Assembly: GCA_946405655.1 (NCBI GenBank)
Contig: CAMJHX010000052.1
Coordinates: forward strand, 1 to 8,163
Direction of reading: 5' to 3'
From: an uncultured Clostridia bacterium
GTDB taxonomy: Bacteria > Bacillota > Clostridia > Oscillospirales > Oscillospiraceae
DNA length: 8,163 nt
Positions 1-6,048 of this stretch are shown here, in pieces (the first letter of the stretch is position 1; every line of letters starts with the position of its first letter). The notes below the pieces were generated by a model, which was given only the letters and a program-made list of their open reading frames with translations, was not told the origin of the DNA and did not search any database. The translations under genes were made by a program, and so were the position numbers.

Positions 1-1
1 T

Positions 2-29
2 GTAGGGCGCGATGCCCACATCGCGCCGC
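2..29. repeat. GC-rich palindromic repeat, copy 1
   Basis: The element opens with GTAGGGCG and closes with CGCCGC. Inside it, GGCGCGAT (6-13) pairs perfectly with ATCGCGCC (20-27) around a six-base loop. The same outer boundary words recur at 91-117 with a different stem, so the two look like members of one family whose ends are conserved and whose stems vary. From general knowledge, GTAGGG-type palindromes are scattered between genes in Oscillospiraceae-like genomes; the family assignment here is inferred. No coding potential is visible. Confidence 0.55.
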
Positions 30-90
30 GCAGAACGATCTGCATCCACTGCCGTTCCCCGGCGAACACGCAATCACCCATCCTCCAGCC

Positions 91-117
91 GTAGGGCGGG
101 TCGCTTGCGCCCGCCGC
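91..117. repeat. GC-rich palindromic repeat, copy 2
   Basis: This copy shares the GTAGGGCG opening and CGCCGC ending with the element at 2-29. GGCGGG (95-100) pairs with CCCGCC (110-115) around a nine-base loop. The roughly 60 bases between the two copies contain no recognisable gene. A short GGCGAACAC word at 61-69 resembles pieces that often accompany such repeats, but it is too short to call separately. Confidence 0.5.
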
Positions 118-155
118 TTCATAGAAATAGATCAATGCGGATAACTTATGTAAAC

Positions 156-192
156 CAAATCGCCTCTGCGGAATCTCCGCCGGGGTGATTTG
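156..192. other. Long imperfect hairpin upstream of sbcD
   Basis: Bases 156-172 pair with 176-192 around the three-base loop ATC. The 17 positions include one mismatch (T167/C181) and two G-T wobbles (162/186 and 165/183). The lower stem is AT-rich and the upper stem GC-rich. It has no strong T-run on either side, so it is a poor rho-independent terminator as it stands. It ends only three bases before the proposed -35 box for sbcDC. It could be a decayed terminator for a gene left of the window, a dispersed repeat, or a protein-binding site. Confidence 0.55.
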
Positions 193-195
193 CGC

Positions 196-225
196 TTGAA
201 GCGGCGCGTCGTGCTGTGGTATCAT
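196..225 (+). promoter_or_regulatory. Probable sbcDC promoter
   Basis: A -35-like TTGAAG (196-201) is followed after 18 bases by the -10-like TATCAT (220-225, five of six consensus bases). A TG at 217-218 gives an extended -10. Transcription would start about 40 bases before the sbcD start codon. This is the best sigma-A-type match in the leader and is placed as expected, but it was found by eye. Confidence 0.5.
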
Positions 226-274
226 AAACAAAAACCGCCGCGGTCCAACGCGGCCAATGGCAGGGAGGAATTCC

Positions 275-1516
275 ATGCGAATTTTACACATCGCCGATCT
301 CCATCTCGGCAAGACGGTGCACGGCGTCTCCATGCTCGAAAACGGTGACCAGCCCCATTGGGTCACTGTCTTTCTGGAGCAAGCGGAGCGCTTAAAGCCG
401 GATGCGGTCGTCATTGCGGGCGACGTCTATGACCGCAGCGCCCCGTCGGGCGAGGCGGTGTCGCTCCTCAGCCGGATGCTCACGCGGCTGTCGGAGCTGG
501 ACATTCCCGTCATGCTCATCGCGGGCAACCACGATTCCGCGCAGCGCCTCGCCTTCGCGGGGCCGATCCTTGCGCAGAAGGGGCTGCACATCTCCCGCCC
601 GCTGTTCGAGTCGCCGGAGCTGACGCACGTCACGCTGCGCGATGATTACGGCCCCGTCACATTCTGGCTCATGCCCTATGTGTTCCCGAGCCTCATCGCC
701 GAGACGCTGCAGGACGATTCCCTGCGCGATTATGATACCGCCGTCCGCGCGCTGCTGCAGCGCCAGCCGGTGGATTTTTCCGAGCGCAATGTCCTCATCG
801 CGCACCAGAACGTCGTCGCCGCGGGCTGCACGGGAGAGCGCGGCGGCTCGGAGACGATGGTCGGCGGCCTCGGCCAGATCGATGTCTCCTGCTTCGACGG
901 CTTTGACTATGTCGCCCTCGGGCACATCCACGCGGCGTATCCCGTCGGGCGCGAGACCGTGCGCTATGCCGGCTCTCCCATGTGCTATCACTTCAACGAG
1001 ACGCGGCAGGCGAAGAAAGGCCCCGTGCTCGTCGATCTCGGCGCGAAGGGGGAAGATCCCGCCATCGAGGTGCTCGAGATCCCGCCCCTGCACCCCATGC
1101 GCGAGCTGCGCGGGGCGCACGAGGAGCTCCTGCTGCAGGAGACTGCGCAGGCGCGGCAGGGGGAATATCTCCGCCTCGTCCTCACGGACCGCCGTCTCAG
1201 CCCCGAGGCGATCGCGCCGTTCGAGGCGCTCTGCCGCGAGCGCGGCAGCGTCCTCATGGAGCGCTGCTCGGAGTATGAGCCGTTTCGCGCCGCTGCCGCA
1301 GCCTCGTCTGAGGCCGTGGAGCAAAAGAGCATGCAGGCGCTGTTCTGCGATTTCTATGCCGAGTGCACCGCCGGAGAGCCGCCGGAGGAGGCGGACGCGG
1401 CGCTGCTGGACTATGCCGAAACGATCGCGCAGCATGCCGACGTGCACGCCGACCCCGGCGCGGAGGAGATCGAAAAGCTCGTGGAATTCTTGGTCAAGCA
1501 GGAGGGAAGCGTATGA
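275..1516 (+). CDS. sbcD: Exonuclease subunit SbcD (Mre11-type)
   Basis: This is the nuclease subunit of the SbcCD complex, a Mn-dependent 3'-5' exonuclease and hairpin-cleaving endonuclease that acts in the cytoplasm on blocked or folded DNA ends. At 413 residues it matches the usual SbcD length. The calcineurin-like metallophosphoesterase motifs appear in order: DLHLGK with D8 and H10, GDVYDR with D50, GNHDS with N85 and H86, AHQ with H177, and GHIH with H217 and H219. The SbcD-typical YAGSP...NE stretch follows at 231-242, and the C-terminal part is the SbcC-contacting and capping region. The start at 275 is chosen because an AGGGAGG ribosome site lies at 262-268, six bases upstream, and the protein then begins directly with MRILHIADLH. 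The in-frame ATG at 257 lies before this site and would add six unconserved residues. Its stop overlaps the sbcC start by four bases. The active site looks intact. Confidence 0.96.
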   Translation: MRILHIADLHLGKTVHGVSMLENGDQPHWVTVFLEQAERLKPDAVVIAGDVYDRSAPSGEAVSLLSRMLTRLSELDIPVMLIAGNHDSAQRLAFAGPILAQKGLHISRPLFESPELTHVTLRDDYGPVTFWLMPYVFPSLIAETLQDDSLRDYDTAVRALLQRQPVDFSERNVLIAHQNVVAAGCTGERGGSETMVGGLGQIDVSCFDGFDYVALGHIHAAYPVGRETVRYAGSPMCYHFNETRQAKKGPVLVDLGAKGEDPAIEVLEIPPLHPMRELRGAHEELLLQETAQARQGEYLRLVLTDRRLSPEAIAPFEALCRERGSVLMERCSEYEPFRAAAAASSEAVEQKSMQALFCDFYAECTAGEPPEEADAALLDYAETIAQHADVHADPGAEEIEKLVEFLVKQEGSV

Positions 1517-4500
1517 GACCGCTGTCTTTGGAAATGACTGCCTTCGGCTCCTATGCCGCCAAAACCGTTGTCCCCTTCGAGCAGATGCAGCATGGTCTCT
1601 ATCTCGTCACCGGCGACACCGGCGCGGGCAAGACCACCATCTTCGACGCCATCGTCTTCGCCCTCTTCGGCGCCGCGAGCGGCCCGGACCGCAAGGGCGA
1701 TATGCTCCACTGCGACTATGTGCCCAAATCCGAGGACACGGTCGTCACGCTGCGCTTTGCCCAGAACAACCAGGAATATAGTGTTACGCGAAAAATCCAT
1801 TTTTCCAAAAAGCGCGGCAAGGTCGGAGAATATAACAGCGGCACCATCGAGGCGGAGCTGCATGAGCCGGACCGCGCTCCGACGGAGGGCGCGAGCGCCG
1901 TGACAAAGCGCGTCGAGGCGCTGCTCGGGCTCAATGCCGAGCAGTTCAGCCGCATCATCATGCTCGCGCAGGGCGAGTTCAAGCGCTTTCTCAAGGCGAG
2001 CACCGAGGAGAAAAACGAGATCCTCGGCAAGCTCTTTGATAACTCCGCCTATCTCTATTACCAGAACCTCATCCTCGGCGCCCGCGGCGAGATCCAGCGC
2101 CGGCGCAAGTCGCGCGTGGACGAGGTGAGCATCCAGATGCAGCAGCTGTTCCTGATGCCGCCGGATCTGGATGACGCCGCCCGCGAGGGTCTCCTGCCGG
2201 AGCACCCTGCGCTGCTCGAGAACCTTACCGCGCTGACGGAACAGGAAACGCTCCACGCTTTGGAGCAGAAGGATGCTGAGGACAAGGCCTTTGCGCTCGT
2301 GACGGACGTCAACAGGCGCATCGGCGCAGCCAAGGCAGCCAATGAAAAGCTCGATGCCATCGACCGTGATCGGAAAGCGCTTCAATCGCTGTGTGCGCTG
2401 GACGAGGAGATGGCGCGGCACGCCGAGCGGCTGGAGCGCGCAGATGCGTCTTTCCATAAGGTCGCGCCCGCCCGAGATCATGCGCGCAAGAGCAGTGCGG
2501 ATTGGGAGCGGTCGTGCGCGAATATCCGGTCTTTGCGGGAAAAACTCGCCGCACATGAGCAAACCGTTTCGGAAGCGCAGACTGCCGTCGATGCGGACGG
2601 CGACGCCAAGGCCGAGGAGACGCAGCTGCTTGCCGATATCAAAGCGATGAGCAATCAGCTGCCGAAATACGCGCAGCTGGAAGCCCGGCGAAAAGACGAA
2701 TCCGCCGCAACTATGGCGGCGGAAAAAGCGCGCGCTGAGCTTTCCACGGCGGAGCAGGAAAACGGTGAAATCACAGAGGAGATCCAAGCTCTGAACGAGC
2801 GGATCGACGCTGCTGCGCAGGTCGATGTACAGGCGGAGTCCTGCCGCACAGCACAGTCGCAGGCGGCCTCCCGCCTGAACGCGATCGCGGGCGAGCACGG
2901 TCTCGTCGTGGATGTTGACGCCGTGAAAGCGCAGGAAACAGAACTCGACCGCGCGCAGACGCGCTTGGTGCAGGCCACCGATGCTGCCGCTGCCGCGCAG
3001 GACGCGTATAACGCGCTCTATCAGCGCTTCATCGCTGCGCAGGCAGGCATTCTCGCGCAGGAGCTGCGCGATACGCTCTCCGATTCCGAATCGGCGCAGT
3101 GCCCGGTTTGCGGCTCGCGCCTCTGCCGCAACCATCTCGCGCAGCTCGCGCCGCTCCCGGAGGAGACGCCCGGCGAGGACGCGGTCGAGCGCGCCAAGCG
3201 CGAGGCCGAGCGCACCGAGCACAAGCGAAACGAACAGCATACCGATGTGGAAACGCGGAAAACCGCCATCGAGAGCGGGAAACACGCCATCCTCTCCCGC
3301 GCGAAGACCGTCTTCACGGACTGTGAAAGCTGGGAGCAGCTGGCGTCCGGCGAGTATCTCTCTCTCGCTGTTGAGGAGGCGGAGCGCTTTGCGGAGGAGA
3401 CGGAGCTTGCGCTCCAAGCTGCGCTGAAAGCGCAGCAGACGCGCGACGCTGACCGCGAGACTCTGCGGGAAAAGCAAATTGCCCTGCAGAAGTCAAACGA
3501 ACGCATTGAGCAGCTTCGCATGGATGAACAACAGCAGTCCGCCGCCAAGATCGCGGCGGAGGCAGAGGTTCGCGCTCTGCGCGCGAGCCTTGCCTTCGAG
3601 ACCGAAGCGGAGGCGAAAGCGGAGCAGACGCGGCTGCAGCAGCGCGCCGACGCGCTTGCCGCGGTTGTTCAGGCGCACGAAACCGCGCTCACAAACGCAA
3701 AGCAGCAGCGCGACACCGTCTCCGGTGCCCTGCAAGAGCAGGAGACCGCCGCGCCCGCGCTCGAAGCGAGCATGCGTGAGGCGAATGCAGCGCTGGCGCA
3801 GATCCTGTCAGAGACGGGCTTTGTGTCGCTGGAAGCCGCCGAGGACGCGCTCACGCCAATTGGGGAGAGCGATGGCGAGCACTGGCTCCAGGCCGAGCGC
3901 GCTCGGCTGCAGGAGCACGCTTTCCAAAAGCAGAGCCTCGCGGAGCGTGTGCGAGAGCAGGAGACATCGGCAGAAGGCCTGCAGCGCGTGGATCTCGCCG
4001 CGCTCGAAGCAGAAAAGCTGCAGCTGCAGGAGCAGTATGACGCCGCCCGCGCCGCGCATACGGCGGCGGAGAATCTGCTGAACAACCATCTCTCCGTCCT
4101 CGAAAAGGTCGAGGCGGCCAAGCGCGAGCTCGCAGCCACCGACGCCCCGTGGCGCCGGATCGACCGTCTGGCAGATCTCGCCGGCGGCGCCAGCAGCGCG
4201 CAGGGCAAGCTCTCCTTCGACCGCTATGTCATGGGCGCCATGTTCCGCGAGATTCTCGCCATGGCGAACCGCCGCATGGAGCTCATGAGCGGCGGGCGCT
4301 ATGAGCTCGTGCACAAGGCGGGCGCCGACCGGCGCAACGCCAAGGCGGGGCTGGAGATCGAGGTGCTCGACCACAACACCGGGCAGCAGCGCCCGTCCGG
4401 CTCGCTCTCCGGCGGCGAATCGTTCTTCACCTCGCTCGCGCTCGCGCTGGGACTCTCCGACGTCGTGCAGAACCACGCCGGCGGCAGACAGATGGACGCC

Positions 4501-4698
4501 CTCTTCATCGACGAGGGCTTCGGCTCGCTCAGCGACGACGTGCTCGATAAGGCGCTCGATGTGCTGAACCAGCTCTCCGAGGGCAGCCGTCTCGTCGGCA
4601 TCATCTCCCATGTCGACCGCCTCGGCGAGAGCATCCCGCAGAAGATCCGCGTCAAAACCGGCGAGCACGGCAGCACCCTCACGCTCGAAACCGCATAA
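1513..4698 (+). CDS. sbcC: Exonuclease subunit SbcC (Rad50-type ATPase)
   Basis: This is the SMC-like ATPase partner of SbcD. It binds DNA through its ATPase head and tethers ends through a zinc hook at the tip of a long coiled coil. At 1061 residues it is full length. Walker A GDTGAGKTT lies at 34-42 and the Q-loop AQGEF near 152-156. An Ala/Glu/Gln-rich coiled coil runs from about 190 to 525, followed by the hook CPVC (C530, C533). The coil returns to about 875. The C-terminal head then carries signature LSGGES (965-970), Walker B FIDEGFG with D1000 and E1001, a D-loop LSDD, and switch His H1033. The ATG at 1513 overlaps the sbcD stop (ATGA), with AGGAGG at 1500-1505 seven bases upstream, which supports translational coupling. 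An extra Cys and His (C538, H541) sit next to the hook. No frameshift or missing motif was seen. Confidence 0.96.
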   Translation: MRPLSLEMTAFGSYAAKTVVPFEQMQHGLYLVTGDTGAGKTTIFDAIVFALFGAASGPDRKGDMLHCDYVPKSEDTVVTLRFAQNNQEYSVTRKIHFSKKRGKVGEYNSGTIEAELHEPDRAPTEGASAVTKRVEALLGLNAEQFSRIIMLAQGEFKRFLKASTEEKNEILGKLFDNSAYLYYQNLILGARGEIQRRRKSRVDEVSIQMQQLFLMPPDLDDAAREGLLPEHPALLENLTALTEQETLHALEQKDAEDKAFALVTDVNRRIGAAKAANEKLDAIDRDRKALQSLCALDEEMARHAERLERADASFHKVAPARDHARKSSADWERSCANIRSLREKLAAHEQTVSEAQTAVDADGDAKAEETQLLADIKAMSNQLPKYAQLEARRKDESAATMAAEKARAELSTAEQENGEITEEIQALNERIDAAAQVDVQAESCRTAQSQAASRLNAIAGEHGLVVDVDAVKAQETELDRAQTRLVQATDAAAAAQDAYNALYQRFIAAQAGILAQELRDTLSDSESAQCPVCGSRLCRNHLAQLAPLPEETPGEDAVERAKREAERTEHKRNEQHTDVETRKTAIESGKHAILSRAKTVFTDCESWEQLASGEYLSLAVEEAERFAEETELALQAALKAQQTRDADRETLREKQIALQKSNERIEQLRMDEQQQSAAKIAAEAEVRALRASLAFETEAEAKAEQTRLQQRADALAAVVQAHETALTNAKQQRDTVSGALQEQETAAPALEASMREANAALAQILSETGFVSLEAAEDALTPIGESDGEHWLQAERARLQEHAFQKQSLAERVREQETSAEGLQRVDLAALEAEKLQLQEQYDAARAAHTAAENLLNNHLSVLEKVEAAKRELAATDAPWRRIDRLADLAGGASSAQGKLSFDRYVMGAMFREILAMANRRMELMSGGRYELVHKAGADRRNAKAGLEIEVLDHNTGQQRPSGSLSGGESFFTSLALALGLSDVVQNHAGGRQMDALFIDEGFGSLSDDVLDKALDVLNQLSEGSRLVGIISHVDRLGESIPQKIRVKTGEHGSTLTLETA

Positions 4699-4700
4699 GA

Positions 4701-4733
4701 AAACAGACCTTTGCAATGCAAAGGTCTGTTTTT
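4701..4733. terminator. Bidirectional rho-independent terminator
   Basis: Bases 4701-4715 are the exact reverse complement of 4717-4731, a 15-base-arm palindrome around one central base. As RNA it would fold into about 14 pairs with a short AAT loop. A T-run (4729-4733) follows on the plus strand, and the A-rich 4698-4703 gives a T-rich run on the minus strand. It lies two bases after the sbcC stop, and its right edge touches the stop codon of the minus-strand permease. One element can therefore end transcription of both convergent genes. Confidence 0.88.
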
Positions 4734-5841
4734 ATGCCGCAAAGCAGATCCACGCCATACTCAGCACGCCGAGCAGCACGAGGTTCACCACCGTGAACTC
4801 CGCCAGATACCGCCCCGTGTGCGCGTGGTCGGAGTGGGAATAGAGCTTCAGGCTGATGAGACTGGCTAAACTCGCGATCGGCGTTCCGAGCCCGCCGATG
4901 TTCACGCCGAGCACGAGCGCGTCGCCGTTTCCGGTAAAGCCGGAGAGCAGCAGCGCCGCCGGCACATTGCTGATCACCTGGCTCGCCGCGAGCGATATCG
5001 GGTATTCCCGCCCGGCGAGCAGCTGCTTTAACAGCGTGTCCACCGCCGGAATCCGCGCGAGATTTCCGGAGAAGACGAAAAACGCCGCGAACGTCAAAAG
5101 CAGCAGAAAGTCCGCCTCTGTCAGCGTTTTCCGGTCGTAAAACGCGAGAGAGAGAATCATCCCCGCGAGCATCACCGGCCACGGGAGCACGTGCAGCACC
5201 ACGAGCAGGCACAGCGCAAAGAGCGCCGCGTACACCCCGAGCCCCTTCCGGTCGATTCCCGGCGCCTCGCCGAGAAAGAGGTGCAGGCGCTCGGCCGGCA
5301 GCAGCAGGCACGACGCCGCAATCAGCCCCAGCGACAGCAGCCAGTAGGGGAGCGTCACGCGCAGAAACGGCAGAAAATCATAGTTGTAATAGGAATAGAG
5401 ATAGAGATTCTGCGGATTGCCCACGGGCGTCAGCATACTGCCGAGATTCGCCGCCACCGTCTGCAGCACCACGATGCGAATGAGATCCTGCCTGCGGTCC
5501 GCCATGCCGAGCACGACCACCGCGAACGGCACGAAGGTCAAGAGCGCCACGTCGTTCGTGATCAGCATCGCCGCGAAGAAGCTGAGAAGCACAAGCAGCA
5601 GCCCGATCGCGCGCACGCTCCCGGCGCGAGAGCACAGCGTGTGCGCCAGATGCGCAAAGAGGCCCGCCTGCCGCAGCCCGGCGACGACGGTCATCAGGCA
5701 GTAGAGCAGCGCGAGCGTGCGCCAATCGAGATATTTGAGATATTCCGCGTCCGGCGGCACCAGAAAGCAAGAGAGCAGCGCGGCGATCGCCGCGATCAGC
5801 AGCACCGGCTCGCGCCGGACAAAGGAGCGAATTGCAGCCAT
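4732..5841 (-). CDS. YbiR-like ArsB/NhaD superfamily permease
   Basis: This 369-residue integral membrane protein is made almost entirely of hydrophobic segments, with no cleavable signal peptide evident. It resembles E. coli YbiR and other SLC13/ArsB/NhaD-type ion transporters in length and motif layout. The motifs are TNDVAL (95-100) in the first half, TPVGNPQN (138-145) in the first re-entrant hairpin, SQVISNVPAAL (287-297) in the symmetry-related second half, and a Gly-rich VNIGG near 313-317. Members move anions such as dicarboxylates or arsenite, or exchange Na+ and H+. The substrate cannot be read from sequence. The start at 5841 has GGAG seven bases upstream. Two in-frame ATGs further upstream (5904 and 5877) are rejected because they lie in the -35 and -10 boxes of the likely promoter. 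It has no same-strand neighbour here and no arsR- or arsC-like gene beside it, which argues against calling it an arsenite pump. Confidence 0.87.
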   Translation of the reverse strand: MAAIRSFVRREPVLLIAAIAALLSCFLVPPDAEYLKYLDWRTLALLYCLMTVVAGLRQAGLFAHLAHTLCSRAGSVRAIGLLLVLLSFFAAMLITNDVALLTFVPFAVVVLGMADRRQDLIRIVVLQTVAANLGSMLTPVGNPQNLYLYSYYNYDFLPFLRVTLPYWLLSLGLIAASCLLLPAERLHLFLGEAPGIDRKGLGVYAALFALCLLVVLHVLPWPVMLAGMILSLAFYDRKTLTEADFLLLLTFAAFFVFSGNLARIPAVDTLLKQLLAGREYPISLAASQVISNVPAALLLSGFTGNGDALVLGVNIGGLGTPIASLASLISLKLYSHSDHAHTGRYLAEFTVVNLVLLGVLSMAWICFAA

Positions 5842-5875
5842 TCCGATTCTCCATCCATCGGTCGTTAACGTGCGC

Positions 5876-5904
5876 ATTGTAGCACAAAGCACGCCGTGCA
5901 GCAA
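5876..5904 (-). promoter_or_regulatory. Promoter of the minus-strand permease
   Basis: Read on the minus strand, TTGCTG (5904-5899) is followed after exactly 17 bases by TACAAT (5881-5876), five of six consensus bases. A TG one base before it makes an extended -10. Transcription would start near 5869, leaving a short leader before the ATG at 5841. This placement helps fix the start codon. Confidence 0.65.
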
Positions 5905-5911
5905 GAGAAAT

Positions 5912-5956
5912 TGTCATTCTGAGCGGAGCGCGCAGCGCGGAGTCGAAGAATCTTGG
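5912..5956. repeat. Dispersed TGTCATTCTGAGC-type intergenic repeat
   Basis: The element starts TGTCATTCTGAGCGGAGCG and ends GAGTCGAAGAATCTTGG. ATTCT (5916-5920) pairs with AGAAT (5947-5951), and inside it CGCG (5929-5932) pairs with CGCG (5936-5939) around CAG, so it can form an imperfect cruciform. From general knowledge, near-identical TGTCATTCTGAGCG...GAAGAATCT units are scattered between genes in many bacteria, including gut Clostridia. Only one copy is in this window, so the repeat status relies on that recognition. It lies between the two divergent -35 boxes. Confidence 0.65.
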
Positions 5957-5973
5957 CACCGCACCCCCATCGG

Positions 5974-6002
5974 TTGCACTGCATATGGATTTGCTGTATA
6001 AT
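5974..6002 (+). promoter_or_regulatory. Promoter of the flavoprotein operon
   Basis: TTGCAC (5974-5979) is followed after 17 bases by a perfect TATAAT (5997-6002). Transcription would begin near 6009, about 40 bases before the TTG start at 6049. TTGCTG (5991-5996) and CAGCAA (6008-6013) form a 6-base inverted repeat around the -10 box, which could be an operator for an unseen regulator or a chance match. Confidence 0.7.
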
Positions 6003-6034
6003 CACAGCAGCAATTCATTTGAAAAATGAGATAG

Positions 6035-6040
6035 AGGAGG
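6035..6040 (+). promoter_or_regulatory. Ribosome binding site fixing a TTG start
   Basis: A perfect AGGAGG lies eight bases before a TTG codon at 6049. No ATG or GTG in frame is similarly placed. The next upstream in-frame ATG, at 5953, is in the dispersed repeat and upstream of the promoter. This site therefore decides the start of the downstream oxidoreductase. Confidence 0.85.
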
Positions 6041-6048
6041 AAACCAGA

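Noticed and set aside
257..274. An upstream ATG giving a longer SbcD
   Set aside because: The ribosome site lies between this ATG and the next one at 275, and the six added residues are not part of the family's N-terminus.
392..1447. A 351-codon minus-strand open frame opposite sbcD
   Set aside because: It is a shadow of sbcD: His/Arg/Leu-rich composition, no motif, no ribosome site.
1411..3477. A 688-codon open frame on the minus strand opposite sbcC
   Set aside because: It lies wholly antisense to a gene with full SbcC motifs, has low-complexity Arg/Leu/Ala-rich content and no family motif. High GC at third codon positions produces such long shadow frames.
2220..4090. A shift in base and codon texture in the middle of sbcC, considered as possible foreign DNA
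   Set aside because: The region encodes Ala/Glu/Gln/Lys-rich coiled coil, which by itself changes codon content. The reading frame and hook are intact.
5842..5904. A longer start for the minus-strand permease
   Set aside because: The two upstream ATGs fall in the -35 and -10 boxes of the likely promoter, and neither has a ribosome site like the GGAG before 5841.
5953..6048. An upstream ATG giving a 544-residue CrtI-like protein
   Set aside because: It lies in the dispersed repeat and before the -35 and -10 boxes, so it would not be on the transcript. The added residues do not look like the family.
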